64,000 bases of DNA from RH-AL1 sp050013235. GTDB lineage: Bacteria; Pseudomonadota; Alphaproteobacteria; Rhizobiales; Beijerinckiaceae. The stretch spans positions 1 through 64,000 of the forward strand of contig JBEKFQ010000004.1 of assembly GCA_050013235.1 (NCBI GenBank). The letters run 5' to 3'. The notes beneath the pieces were generated by a model that had not been told where the DNA came from, ran no database searches, and was given only the letters and a program-made list of their open reading frames with translations. Below are positions 1 through 8,633 of the stretch, one piece after another. The position numbers and the translations under genes are program-made. Positions within the stretch are counted from its first letter, which is position 1; every line of letters begins with the position of its first letter.

Positions 1-108
1 TCAAACGACGAAATGAAAAGCCTCAACATCCAACGCGCCGATTTCCACGGCGAATGGAACTATACGATCGCTCCTTCAGCCCAATTACGTGAAGCGTTTG
101 TTTCCTGA
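1..108 (+). CDS. C-terminal fragment of a transposase (ISAzo13-like), cut by window edge
   Basis: The first 36 codons are open in frame 1 and end with TGA at 106-108. The peptide contains HGEWNYTIAP close to its C-terminus, a tail I associate with ISAzo13-type ('Rhodopirellula') DDE transposases. Only the tail is visible because the gene begins before the window. The stop codon is just 7 bp from the stop of rseP on the other strand, so little or no non-coding insertion-sequence end remains here. Whether the element is complete cannot be judged. Family assignment is from memory of the motif; an unrelated protein with the same tail is possible. Confidence 0.55.
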   Translation, partial: SNDEMKSLNIQRADFHGEWNYTIAPSAQLREAFVS

Positions 109-115
109 CGGGCGC

Positions 116-1252
116 TTAGTGAATCACCTGCCGGACCAAGCGCGAAATGTCGTTATAGGCGGCAAAAATCGTCAAGGCAGCGACGAAGGTAATGCCGAGC
201 CGGAAACCAAACTGCTGCGTCTTCCCGCCAAGCGCCCTGCCCCGCAACGCCTCGAAGGCATAGTATAAGAGATGGCCGCCATCGAGCAGAGGAATCGGCA
301 AGAGGTTGAGGAGACCAATCGACACCGAGAGAATCGCCGCCAGATTCAGAAGCGCGGCAAAGCCAAGCTTCGCCATTTCCCCTGAAACTTCCGCGATCCG
401 GATCGGACCCGAAATTTGGTCCGCCGATTCCCGGCCCATCACGACGCCGCGCAGGTAATTCCCGGTCGAGGTCACGATAAACCACGTCTCCGAGGCGCCC
501 ATTTCGACAGAATCGGCAAGCCCGTAGGTCTCTTTGTGCCAGCTCGTCTTGGTATTGGCGGCCTCGACCCCGAGAATCCCCACGCGGGTCTCGCCAAACC
601 GGGTTTTCAGGATTTCGCGCCGGGGCGTCGCGGTGAGAGTCACCACGCCGGCCTCGCGCTGCACGGCGAAGGTCATGGGGCCTTCGCTCGATTGCACCGC
701 GCGCTGCATCTGCTCGAAGCTTTTCACCGGCTGCCCATCAATCGCAACGACCAGATCCAAGGGCTTGAAGCCGGCCGCTTCCGCCGCGCTGCCCGGCCGG
801 ACCACGCCGACTTGGGGGCTCAAGACCTCCCGGCCGTTGATGAAAAACAGACCGGAAAACACAACCATAGCGAGAATAAAATTGGCGACCGGGCCGGCCA
901 CGACAACCGCCGCGCGCTTCCAGACCGGCTGGCCGAAGAAAGTGACGGCCTTTTCGTTTTCCGGCATGGCGTCGATCACATCTTCATCGGCCATGGACGC
1001 GCCATTGGCATCGCCATGAAACTTCACATAGCCGCCAAGCGGCAGGGCCGCGAGGCGCCAGCGCGTGCCCTTGCTGTCGATGTAATGCAAAAGCTCGGGC
1101 CCAAAACCCAGCGAGAAGGCGTCGACCTTGATCCCGCACCAACGGCCAACCAGAAAATGGCCGAGTTCGTGGATGAACACGACAAGGGTGAGAACGAAGA
1201 GAAAGGGGAGGATATAAGTGAATATCGACTCAAAATGCGCCAATACCGTCAA
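116..1252 (-). CDS. rseP: RseP-type site-2 zinc metalloprotease
   Basis: Intramembrane protease of the inner membrane. By family it cleaves anti-sigma factors and remnant signal peptides. The 378-residue product has the zinc motif HELGH at residues 28-32 inside the first membrane segment, one PDZ domain at about 145-225, and the second catalytic motif NLLPIPLLDGGH at about 316-327 near the C-terminal membrane segments. The start codon is TTG (1250-1252); it is supported by a strong AGGAGG Shine-Dalgarno (1258-1263). The gene follows dxr after 106 bp. In many relatives bamA comes next; here a transposase tail lies directly beyond the stop. Confidence 0.95.
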   Translation of the reverse strand: MTVLAHFESIFTYILPFLFVLTLVVFIHELGHFLVGRWCGIKVDAFSLGFGPELLHYIDSKGTRWRLAALPLGGYVKFHGDANGASMADEDVIDAMPENEKAVTFFGQPVWKRAAVVVAGPVANFILAMVVFSGLFFINGREVLSPQVGVVRPGSAAEAAGFKPLDLVVAIDGQPVKSFEQMQRAVQSSEGPMTFAVQREAGVVTLTATPRREILKTRFGETRVGILGVEAANTKTSWHKETYGLADSVEMGASETWFIVTSTGNYLRGVVMGRESADQISGPIRIAEVSGEMAKLGFAALLNLAAILSVSIGLLNLLPIPLLDGGHLLYYAFEALRGRALGGKTQQFGFRLGITFVAALTIFAAYNDISRLVRQVIH

Positions 1253-1257
1253 TAGAG

Positions 1258-1263
1258 CCTCCT
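1258..1263 (-). promoter_or_regulatory. Shine-Dalgarno AGGAGG deciding the TTG start of rseP
   Basis: On the minus strand AGGAGG stands 5 nt ahead of TTG at 1252. This is the main reason to accept a TTG start, and the protein from that codon has the normal N-terminal membrane helix. Confidence 0.7.
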
Positions 1264-1282
1264 AAAACGCATGACGCGTTTT
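1264..1282. repeat. Short perfect inverted repeat between dxr and rseP
   Basis: AAAACGC and GCGTTTT form a 7-bp inverted repeat around a 5-nt centre (ATGAC). It touches the rseP Shine-Dalgarno on the minus strand. It could be a weak intrinsic terminator of dxr or a structure that masks the rseP ribosome-binding site; the sequence alone does not decide. Confidence 0.45.
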
Positions 1283-1358
1283 GTAATGGAACCACGGCGG
1301 CCGGCCGGGACGTCACCATCCGCCAGCCCGCAGGGCCCCGGTCAGGACCAGTCGGTTA

Positions 1359-2594
1359 CTAATTCGTTAAAAGTGAGGCCCCGTCGAGGCTCCCGAAGGT
1401 GGACCGGGTTCTTTCTCTTACAAGATGGTTAAGAGCCAAGGCATCTTCAATGGAGTCCGGCTCCCGCGCGGAGCCATCCGCCAGCGCCGCCTCGCAGGCG
1501 TCCTCGACGATCCGCGCGATGTCGTGGAAGGAAATTAATTTCCGCAGGAAAGCTTCGACGGCGATTTCATTGGCGGCATTCATCACGGTCGGCAATCCCC
1601 GGCCGGTATTCAACGCGTCCAACGCGACCCGCAAAGCCGGAAACCGCTCGAAATCGGGCCGCTCGAAGGTCAATTGGCCCACGCTCGCGAGGTCGAGGCG
1701 GCGCGCGGCCGTCTTCATCCGCTCGGGATAGCCGAGACAATGGGCGATCGGCACTTTCATATCCGGCGCCGCCAAACCCGCCGTCACCGAACCGTCGGTG
1801 AAAGAAACGAGGCCATGCACGATCGACTGGGCATGAACGAGGACATCGAGCCGCGCCGGCTCGATGCCGAAGAGGTAATGGGCCTCGATTACTTCCAGGC
1901 CCTTGTTCATCAAACCCGCCGAATCGACCGTCACCTTGGGGCCCATCGCCCAATTGGGATGGGCCAAAGCCTGCTCGGGCGTCGCAGCGGCGATCGCTTC
2001 GCGCGTCCAGGTCCGGAACGGTCCGCCCGACGCCGTCAAGGTCATCATCTCGATCGTCGCGGAATCGGAATCGCCCAAGGCCTGAAAGATCGCATTATGC
2101 TCGCTATCGACCGGCAGAAGCCGCGTGCCCGAGCGGATCGCCTGGCGCATGAAGGCCGGTCCCGCGCAAACCAAACATTCCTTATTGGCGAGGGCGATGG
2201 TCCGGCCCGCCTCCAGCGCCGCGAATGTCGGCCTGACGCCCGCCGTCCCCGCGATCGCGCCCATGACGAGATCGCTGGGGCGAAGCGCCGCCTCGATCAC
2301 AGCCTCCGGCCCCGCCGCCGCCTCGATGCCCGTGCCGGCCAAAGCCTCTTTCAAGGCGGCATAGCCCTTGGGATCGTCCAGCGCGGCAAACGAGGCGCCG
2401 AGCCGCTTCGCCATGGCGGCCAAGGCCAAGGCGTCGCGCCCGCCAGCCACCGCCGCGACGGTGAACGCCCCAGGGGCGCCGCACAAAATATCGGCGGTCG
2501 AACGGCCGATCGACCCCGTCGCCCCCAGCACGACAATGGTCCGCGGCGGCTTGGTTTCGGTCCGCGGCGCGGAAAAACTTACGATCTGATCCAT
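1359..2594 (-). CDS. dxr: 1-deoxy-D-xylulose 5-phosphate reductoisomerase
   Basis: Converts DXP to 2-C-methyl-D-erythritol 4-phosphate with NADPH, the committed step of the non-mevalonate isoprenoid pathway. The 411-residue protein carries the nucleotide-binding motif GATGSIG at 24-30, ANKE at 136-139, the metal/substrate motif VDSEHN at 162-167, HPNWAMGPK at about 212-220 and LMNKGLEVIEAHYLF at 228-242. Length is close to the usual 390-400 residues, with a short N-terminal extension. It lies 19 bp downstream of cdsA and is probably cotranscribed with it. UppS nearby uses isoprenoid products of this pathway. Confidence 0.96.
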   Translation of the reverse strand: MDQIVSFSAPRTETKPPRTIVVLGATGSIGRSTADILCGAPGAFTVAAVAGGRDALALAAMAKRLGASFAALDDPKGYAALKEALAGTGIEAAAGPEAVIEAALRPSDLVMGAIAGTAGVRPTFAALEAGRTIALANKECLVCAGPAFMRQAIRSGTRLLPVDSEHNAIFQALGDSDSATIEMMTLTASGGPFRTWTREAIAAATPEQALAHPNWAMGPKVTVDSAGLMNKGLEVIEAHYLFGIEPARLDVLVHAQSIVHGLVSFTDGSVTAGLAAPDMKVPIAHCLGYPERMKTAARRLDLASVGQLTFERPDFERFPALRVALDALNTGRGLPTVMNAANEIAVEAFLRKLISFHDIARIVEDACEAALADGSAREPDSIEDALALNHLVRERTRSTFGSLDGASLLTN

Positions 2595-2613
2595 GCTTTA
2601 TCCATAAGCAGGT

Positions 2614-3477
2614 TTACGCCCAGTAGAAAAGCCCGCCTGCGACGGAAGGTCCATTGCGGATCACGCCCACGGCGAAAGCAAAAATCGCCGCGGCGATAAA
2701 CCCGTCGAGCCGGTCCATGAAACCGCCATGGCCGGGAATCAAATTGCTGGAATCCTTGACGCCGAAATGGCGTTTGACCCCCGATTCGAAAGCATCCCCC
2801 GCCTGGGACAAAGCCGCCGCCGCGAAGCTCAAGGCAAGGATGGGGAGAACGCGATGGGGTTCCGGCAGATCGCGCACGGCGACGAGCGTCCCGGTCACGC
2901 CGCCGAAGACGACGCCCGCGATCGTGCCCGACCAAGTCTTGGACGGCGAAAGGCGGGGCCAAAGCTTAGGGCCTCCGATCAAGCGCCCGCCGAAATAGGC
3001 AAAGCAATCCGTCGCCCAGACCGTGGCGAAGAGCCAGATGATGGATCGCGCGCCAAAGGGGAAAGACCCCCGCAAGGCCACCACCGCGATCACCAAGAGA
3101 CCCGCGTAAAGCAGGCCGGCCCCGGCCCAAACGCGCGTCCCCCGGCCCGCGAGAGCGGCCATGAATCCCGCCCCCGCGATCAGAACGAACAAAGCCCAAT
3201 TCAACTCGAACCGTTGCATCAGGATCGCGGCGAGGAAAAGCACCAAGCCGCCGGCCGCCAATCGCAAGTTTCGCGACGCGCCGCCAATCAGACGCTGCCA
3301 TTCCCAATGAATGGCAAAACCAGCCATCAGCCAGACGAAGATGAAGAGGCTTCCGCCCTCGCGCGCCGTGGTGATGGCGATCGCGGCCAGGACAATGGCC
3401 GAAACGATCCGTTTGCTCAAATCGCCCCAGCGGCGGGGCCCCGAAGGCGGATTCGGCTTTTCGCCGGATATTTCCAT
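2614..3477 (-). CDS. cdsA: Phosphatidate cytidylyltransferase (CDP-diglyceride synthase)
   Basis: Makes CDP-diacylglycerol from phosphatidate and CTP in the inner membrane, the branch point of phospholipid synthesis. The 287-residue protein is rich in hydrophobic helices. It has SPSKTWSG at 177-184 and the family signature near the C-terminus, SGVKRHFGVKD followed by PGHGGFMDRLD (about 232-258). I chose ATG at 3475-3477 because the family motifs begin soon after; the frame stays open into uppS and an ATG near 3560 is possible. It lies between uppS and dxr on the same strand. Confidence 0.94.
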   Translation of the reverse strand: MEISGEKPNPPSGPRRWGDLSKRIVSAIVLAAIAITTAREGGSLFIFVWLMAGFAIHWEWQRLIGGASRNLRLAAGGLVLFLAAILMQRFELNWALFVLIAGAGFMAALAGRGTRVWAGAGLLYAGLLVIAVVALRGSFPFGARSIIWLFATVWATDCFAYFGGRLIGGPKLWPRLSPSKTWSGTIAGVVFGGVTGTLVAVRDLPEPHRVLPILALSFAAAALSQAGDAFESGVKRHFGVKDSSNLIPGHGGFMDRLDGFIAAAIFAFAVGVIRNGPSVAGGLFYWA

Positions 3478-3568
3478 CGAGGGGCGGCCTATCGCCGGGT
3501 CCAGCCGCAGGGGCGAGCGAACACCGCCTTGCGGAGCGGCAAAACCTCTAAACCCCATTGGCTCGCAA

Positions 3569-4465
3569 TCATGATCCCGTCCTGGCCGCGGCCGGCGTGG
3601 AAACGCCGCCGAACCGGCGCTCCCGCGCGGCAAATTCGGCCAAAGCAGAAGCAAAAGCCGCCCGGTCGAAGTCTGGCCACAAAATCGGCAAAAACACAAA
3701 TTCGCTATAGGCCGCTTGCCATAACAGAAAATTCGAAAGGCGCTGCTCTCCAGACGTCCGGATGATGAGATCGGGGTCGGGAATATCGGCCGTATCGAGG
3801 TGGCGGGACAACAGGGTTTCGGTGATCTCACTCTCCGTGATCTCACCTCGCGCGAACTTGCGGGCGATTTCGCGGACCGCGCCCGCGATTTCTTGGCGCC
3901 CGCCATAATTGAAGGCCACAACGAGATTCAGCCCCTCGTTGCTCGCCGTCACGGTCTCGGCCTCTTCGAGCAACGCCCTGATATCGGGCTGCAAATTGGC
4001 GCGGTGGCCGATCACCTTGACCCGCACGCCGGACTTGTGAAGATCGATCAAATCCTTCCGGATGAAGCGCTTCAACAGCCCCATGAGGTCGCGGACCTCT
4101 TCCAGCGGACGGCTCCAGTTCTCGGCCGAAAAACTGTAAACGGTGAGATAGGCGAGATTGAGTTCGATGGCGGCGCGAACGGTCCCGCGCAGAGCCTCGA
4201 GTCCGCGCCGGTGCCCTTCGATGCGGGGCAAACCGCGCGCCGAAGCCCAACGCCCATTGCCGTCCATGATAATGCCGACGTGCGACGGACTTCCCGCCGG
4301 AGCCGGGATCGCCGGGGCTTGACGCGGCAAGGCCTGGCCGGACGGCGCCGCCGCCGCCAACGGAGCTGCCAGACCTGGTGCGGTGGTGTCGGGCGTTCTC
4401 ATGCCATAATCTATCGTTTCCGCGCTACGCCCAACTGTCATCTCATTCTCTATAACACTGGGCAT
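3569..4465 (-). CDS. uppS: Undecaprenyl diphosphate synthase (isoprenyl transferase)
   Basis: Condenses isopentenyl diphosphate onto farnesyl diphosphate to give the C55 lipid carrier for peptidoglycan and other glycans. The cis-prenyltransferase signature IIMDGNGRWA places the catalytic Asp at residue 68 of the longest form. RTSGEQRLSNFLLWQ lies in the C-terminal third. The protein of 298 residues has an Ala/Pro-rich N-terminal extension of about 60 residues. Starts at 4465 (GGGAAG upstream), 4441 or 4402 are all possible; the last gives 277 residues. It is cotranscribed with cdsA in all likelihood. Confidence 0.93.
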   Translation of the reverse strand: MPSVIENEMTVGRSAETIDYGMRTPDTTAPGLAAPLAAAAPSGQALPRQAPAIPAPAGSPSHVGIIMDGNGRWASARGLPRIEGHRRGLEALRGTVRAAIELNLAYLTVYSFSAENWSRPLEEVRDLMGLLKRFIRKDLIDLHKSGVRVKVIGHRANLQPDIRALLEEAETVTASNEGLNLVVAFNYGGRQEIAGAVREIARKFARGEITESEITETLLSRHLDTADIPDPDLIIRTSGEQRLSNFLLWQAAYSEFVFLPILWPDFDRAAFASALAEFAARERRFGGVSTPAAARTGS

Positions 4466-4623
4466 GGAACTTCCCGGGTATGGCAGGCGCGATCAGCGGA
4501 CTACGACAACGCAATAACGCTTATCTCAGGGATAGGACCAACCAGTGAACAAGAAACTGGCCTCATTGCAAGAAATTGCAGCTTTTTTCGTGCCACGAAC
4601 CACATGGACTTGGTGGTAAGACT

Positions 4624-5184
4624 CTAAATCTGCATGATTTCCTTTTCCTTGACGGCCAAGGTCTGATCGATTTCGCCAATGACGTGATCGGTCGCCTTCT
4701 GCACCTCGGTCTCGTGGCGCTTTTCGTCGTCCTCGCTGATGATTTTGTCCTTGAGGAGCTTCTTTAACGTATCGAGACCATCGCGGCGGACGTGGCGCAC
4801 GGCAACCTTCGATTCTTCGGTGTAGCGATGCGCGATTTTGACCATTTCCTTGCGCCGTTGCTCGTTCAGCTCCGGGATCCGGATCCGCAAGATCTGGCCC
4901 TCGACTGTCGGCGACAGCCCGAGGCTTGATTCGCGAATCGCCTTTTCGACCGCGCTGACCATGCTTTTGTCCCAGACCTGCACCGAGAGCATGCGCGCCT
5001 CGGGCACACTGATCGTCGCGACCTGGATGATCGGCATGGATTGCCCATAAGCCACGATATTGATGGGCTCCAACAAACTCGCCGAGGCCCGGCCGGTCCG
5101 CAAGCCGCCAAGCTCGTGTTTTAGGGTAGCGACAGCCCCCTGCATACGGCGCTTGAGGTCGGCAAGATCGAATGTATCGCTCAT
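4624..5184 (-). CDS. frr: Ribosome recycling factor
   Basis: Releases the 50S subunit from the post-termination complex together with EF-G. The 186-residue length is exactly typical. It begins MSDTFDLADLKRRM and carries the conserved stretches LKHELGGLRTGRAS and RIPELNEQRRKEMVK, then the C-terminal alpha-helical arm ending EKEIMQI. It follows pyrH after a 125-bp gap and precedes uppS by 158 bp, the standard alphaproteobacterial order. Confidence 0.97.
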   Translation of the reverse strand: MSDTFDLADLKRRMQGAVATLKHELGGLRTGRASASLLEPINIVAYGQSMPIIQVATISVPEARMLSVQVWDKSMVSAVEKAIRESSLGLSPTVEGQILRIRIPELNEQRRKEMVKIAHRYTEESKVAVRHVRRDGLDTLKKLLKDKIISEDDEKRHETEVQKATDHVIGEIDQTLAVKEKEIMQI

Positions 5185-5309
5185 GGGAAAACCTTATCCA
5201 GATAACCCAGCGCGTCACGTGCCAGGCAGCGGAGCCCCGGCAGGAGGTCCGCACGAAAGTTGTAGCAATGCCGCGCAGGCGGCGTCAAAGACAGGCACCG
5301 GTTCGCCAA

Positions 5310-6038
5310 TCAGGGCGAAACCAGCGTCATCGTCGATTTTCCCTCGAGCGCATCGCAAATCGCGCCCGGAGGTTTGATCGAAAACACGATTATCGGAATC
5401 TTGTTCTCGCGGGCAAGCGCGAAAGCGGCCGTATCCATCACCGCGAGGTTGCGAGCGATCGCTTCGTCATGCGTCAGCGTCTCGTAGCGCGTCGCCGTGG
5501 GGTCGAGCTTGGGATCGGCGGAATAGACGCCATCCACTTGCGTCGCCTTCAAAATCGCATCGCAGGAGAGTTCGCAGCCGCGCAGCGCCGCCCCGGTATC
5601 GGTAGTGAAAAACGGATTGCCCGTCCCGCCCGCCAAGATCACGACCCGGCGCTTGCCCAAGTGGTGCAGCGCCGCCTGGCGCGAAAACGGCTCGCACAAC
5701 GAGGGCATCGGCACCGCCGACAGGACGCGGGCGGATTGGCCCGTTTTCTCGATCGCATATTCGAGGGCGAGCGCGTTCATCACCGTGGCGAGCATGCCGA
5801 TCGAATCGGCGCGCGCGCGCTCGATGCCTTTATCGGCGCCCTGGATGCCCCGGAAAAAATTGCCGCCGCCGACCACGACGGCGACCTCGACACCGAGCGA
5901 AGCGGCGCGTGCCAAATCCCGGGCGATCTGATCGACCACTTCGGGATCGAGACCATGACTCTGGTCTCCTTGCAGCGCTTCCCCGGATAGTTTCACGACG
6001 ACACGGCGCCATCGCGGTTTCGATCCGTCTTCCGTCAT
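5310..6038 (-). CDS. pyrH: Uridylate kinase
   Basis: Phosphorylates UMP to UDP with ATP; a hexameric cytoplasmic amino-acid-kinase-fold enzyme. Visible motifs are VKLSGEALQG near the N-terminus, VVVGGGNFFRG, and GTGNPFFTTDTGAALR in the second half, all typical of bacterial PyrH. I prefer ATG at 6036-6038 (242 residues, MTEDGSKPRW) over TTG at 6056 because the latter has no Shine-Dalgarno. The usual neighbour tsf is separated here by a plus-strand transporter gene. Confidence 0.96.
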   Translation of the reverse strand: MTEDGSKPRWRRVVVKLSGEALQGDQSHGLDPEVVDQIARDLARAASLGVEVAVVVGGGNFFRGIQGADKGIERARADSIGMLATVMNALALEYAIEKTGQSARVLSAVPMPSLCEPFSRQAALHHLGKRRVVILAGGTGNPFFTTDTGAALRGCELSCDAILKATQVDGVYSADPKLDPTATRYETLTHDEAIARNLAVMDTAAFALARENKIPIIVFSIKPPGAICDALEGKSTMTLVSP

Positions 6039-6193
6039 GCCGTCTTGACCTCGCAAGCGGACGGCCGCAGGCCTGGGCCATCTCGCCGGATCATCGCTTA
6101 GGCTGTTTGCCGCGCGCGTTCAAGCGAGCTATTCGAGTCGTGAACACCATCCTGCAAGCCATCCCGCGATTGGCCGGTTTGTTGCTTTTTCCA

Positions 6194-6237
6194 GCTCGAG
6201 GCAGCCAACTCAACCGGCTCGAGACAGCCAACTCAAC
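6194..6237. repeat. Two 21-bp direct repeats ahead of the nucleoside transporter
   Basis: GCTCGAGGCAGCCAACTCAAC at 6194-6214 recurs at 6217-6237 with one mismatch, a period of 23 bp. The second copy ends 12 bp before the ATG at 6250 and overlaps the ribosome-binding region. It could be a recent slippage duplication or a pair of regulator sites. Confidence 0.7.
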
Positions 6238-6249
6238 AAGGAGACCGGA

Positions 6250-7488
6250 ATGCGGGGGCTCGTCGGGATCTTGGCCCTGCTTTCCATTGCTTACGTCTTT
6301 TGTGAAAACCGCCGGGGGATCAATTGGCGCGTCGTCATTGGCGGCGTGCTGTTGCAAGCCGGGCTTGCGATCCTGCTCCTCAAAGTCCCCGCCGCGATCC
6401 AAGCGCTGGCCCTCCTGAACAAAGGTGTCGTGTCGCTCCAGACCGCGGCCGACGCCGGCTCGGCAATGGTGTTCGGCTTTCTCGGCGGCGGTCCCCTGCC
6501 CTATGCGGAAACGACGCCCGGCGGCAGTTTTACCTTGGCCTTCCGGGTTTTCCCTCTGTTTCTCGTGGTCAGCGCCTTAGCCTCGCTGCTGCTCTACTGG
6601 GGCGTGCTTCAGAAGATCGTCGGCGGCCTCGCGTTTCTCTTGCGCTGGACGCTTGGAATCGGAGGCGCGCTCGGCCTTGGTGCCGCGATCCATATTTTCG
6701 TTGGCATGATCGAGGCGCCGCTCCTGATCCGGCCGTATCTCAAGACTATGAGCCGAGGGGAACTCTTCGCGCTGATGAGTTGCGGCATGGCGGGAATCGC
6801 GGGCACTGTAATGGTGATTTACGCGACGATTCTCTCGGCCGTGCTAGCCGATTCGTTTGGCAGCGTGCTCGCCGCCGCCGTGCTCTCGACCCCCGCCGCG
6901 CTGGCCGTGGCCGCCATCATGGTGCCCTTCGCCGTGGATCGCGGCGAGAGCGCCACACTCGACGAGGGCGAGCGTCCCGGCAGTTTCATGGAAGCGATCG
7001 TCCAAGGCACGAACGACGGTATCGGCATGCTCGCCGCCGTCATCGCAATGCTGATCGTGCTCGTCAGCCTCGTCACCCTGATCAATATGGCGCTGGGCCT
7101 CGTCACGCTCGAGGGCGCGCCAGTTACCCTGCAACGCCTCTTCGCCTTCGGCTTCCGGCCGCTCGTTTGGATCATCGGGATCCCATGGACCGAGGCCGGC
7201 ACCGCCGCGAATCTGATGGGAACCAAAACGGTCCTCAACGAATTCGCCGCCTTTCTCGATCTCGCCCACCTCGCGCCCGACGCCCTCAGCCCGCGCTCGC
7301 GCCTGATCATGACGTTCGCGCTCTGCGGCTTCGCCAATTTCGGCAGTCTCGGCATCATGCTCGGCGGCATGAGCGCCATGGCGCCGGGCCGGCGGCACGA
7401 GATCGTCTCGCTTGGCCCGCGCGCCATGATATCAGGCACGCTCGCGACCCTCATGAGCGGCGCCATCGTGAGCGTTTTGACGCCGTGA
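6250..7488 (+). CDS. Concentrative nucleoside transporter (NupC/CNT family)
   Basis: Inner-membrane symporter expected to import nucleosides with H+ or Na+. The 412-residue hydrophobic protein shows the CNT order: N-terminal helices, the motif VFGFLGGGPLPY, a gate region VFPLFLVVSALASLLLYWG, GTVMVIYATIL, and the C-terminal core with GTKTVLNEFAAF and ALCGFANFGSLGIMLGG. Substrate preference cannot be read. It is transcribed opposite to its neighbours, between tsf and pyrH, which are normally adjacent. It shares a convergent intergenic terminator with tsf. Confidence 0.93.
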   Translation: MRGLVGILALLSIAYVFCENRRGINWRVVIGGVLLQAGLAILLLKVPAAIQALALLNKGVVSLQTAADAGSAMVFGFLGGGPLPYAETTPGGSFTLAFRVFPLFLVVSALASLLLYWGVLQKIVGGLAFLLRWTLGIGGALGLGAAIHIFVGMIEAPLLIRPYLKTMSRGELFALMSCGMAGIAGTVMVIYATILSAVLADSFGSVLAAAVLSTPAALAVAAIMVPFAVDRGESATLDEGERPGSFMEAIVQGTNDGIGMLAAVIAMLIVLVSLVTLINMALGLVTLEGAPVTLQRLFAFGFRPLVWIIGIPWTEAGTAANLMGTKTVLNEFAAFLDLAHLAPDALSPRSRLIMTFALCGFANFGSLGIMLGGMSAMAPGRRHEIVSLGPRAMISGTLATLMSGAIVSVLTP

Positions 7489-7496
7489 TTCAGCGC

Positions 7497-7530
7497 AAAA
7501 AAATCCCCCAGGCGGGCACGCCTGAGGGAT
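7497..7530 (-). terminator. Intrinsic terminator of tsf
   Basis: On the minus strand a 12-bp stem (arms 7503-7514 and 7519-7530, one G-U pair, loop of four) is followed by seven T residues (7497-7503). It lies between the convergent ends of tsf and the nucleoside transporter and may also slow plus-strand transcription. Confidence 0.9.
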
Positions 7531-7566
7531 CGTTTCTCATTCTTTCGTCCGGCCGGCAGGACTGCC

Positions 7567-8499
7567 TTAGGCTTGACCTGCCGCCGCCGCGACTTCCGCG
7601 GCAAAGTCGGTTTCGTGCTTTTCGATACCCTCGCCGAGCGCATAGCGCACGAAGGCCTTGAGCACGACGGGCGCGCCCGCGGCCCCTTCGGAATCCTTCA
7701 CGACCTGACCGATCGTCTTGCCCGAATGTTCGGCATGGATCGACGGTTGATCCACCAGGCAGACCTCCTTGTAGAAGCTCTTCAGGCCGGATTCGACGAT
7801 CTTCTCGACGACATGAGCAGGCTTGCCCGCGCCATTCTTCTCCGCGAGAACCGCCTTTTCGCGAGCAACGACCTCGGGATCGAGCGCGCTCGAATCCAGA
7901 GCTTGCGGATTGGTCGCCGCGACATGCTGCGCGATCTGGCGGCCGAGCGCCGTCAAAACATCGGCGTTGCCCTTGGATTCCAGCGCGACGATGACGCCGA
8001 TTTTGCCGAGACCCGGCGCAACCGCGTTATGAACGTAGCTGCCGATGGCGCCGTCATCGACGGCGATATAGGCCGCGCGGCGCAGCGTCATGTTTTCACC
8101 GATGGTCGCAATCGCGGTCGTGATCGCGAGGTCGACAGTGCCGCCGGTGGGATATTCGGCCGCCTTCAGAGCCTCGACGTCGGTCAGCTGCGTCTTCACC
8201 GCGACTTCGCCGATATTGCGCACCAGAGCCTGGAAGTCCTCGTTGCGGGCGACGAAATCGGTCTCGGAATTCACCTCGACGACAACGGCGCTGGCCGCCT
8301 GGATTTCGACGGCCACGAGGCCTTCGGCGGCGATCCGGCCACTCTTCTTCGCGGCCTTCGACAGGCCCTTCTTGCGCAGCCAATCGACCGCGGCTTCAAT
8401 GTCGCCCGCGACTTCGGTGAGCGCGTTTTTGCAATCCATCATTCCGGCGCCGGTCTTCTCGCGAAGATCCTTCACCAATGCGGCTGTGATCGTTGCCAT
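7567..8499 (-). CDS. tsf: Translation elongation factor Ts
   Basis: Guanine nucleotide exchange factor for EF-Tu. The 310-residue protein starts MATITAALVKDLREKTGAGMM, the N-terminal family signature, followed by DCKNALTEVAGD and the conserved SETDFVARNEDF. Two core subdomains fill the rest, ending AEVAAAAGQA. It lies 134 bp downstream of rpsB as in most bacteria and ends in an intrinsic terminator. Confidence 0.97.
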   Translation of the reverse strand: MATITAALVKDLREKTGAGMMDCKNALTEVAGDIEAAVDWLRKKGLSKAAKKSGRIAAEGLVAVEIQAASAVVVEVNSETDFVARNEDFQALVRNIGEVAVKTQLTDVEALKAAEYPTGGTVDLAITTAIATIGENMTLRRAAYIAVDDGAIGSYVHNAVAPGLGKIGVIVALESKGNADVLTALGRQIAQHVAATNPQALDSSALDPEVVAREKAVLAEKNGAGKPAHVVEKIVESGLKSFYKEVCLVDQPSIHAEHSGKTIGQVVKDSEGAAGAPVVLKAFVRYALGEGIEKHETDFAAEVAAAAGQA

Positions 8500-8633
8500 C
8501 GCACATGGTCCTTTTTAAAACGGAGAAAGCGGACGGCTTGCGCTGTCCGCCATGAGAATAAAGTCGGTGGACGGCTGCGCCGCCCGCCATGATGATTCAA
8601 ATCGCTCGGGATTTCGCCCAAGCGATGCGCGCT

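Noticed and set aside
4566..4590. Small hairpin with T6 on the plus strand between frr and uppS
   Set aside because: The stem is only about 5 bp and no plus-strand gene ends there.
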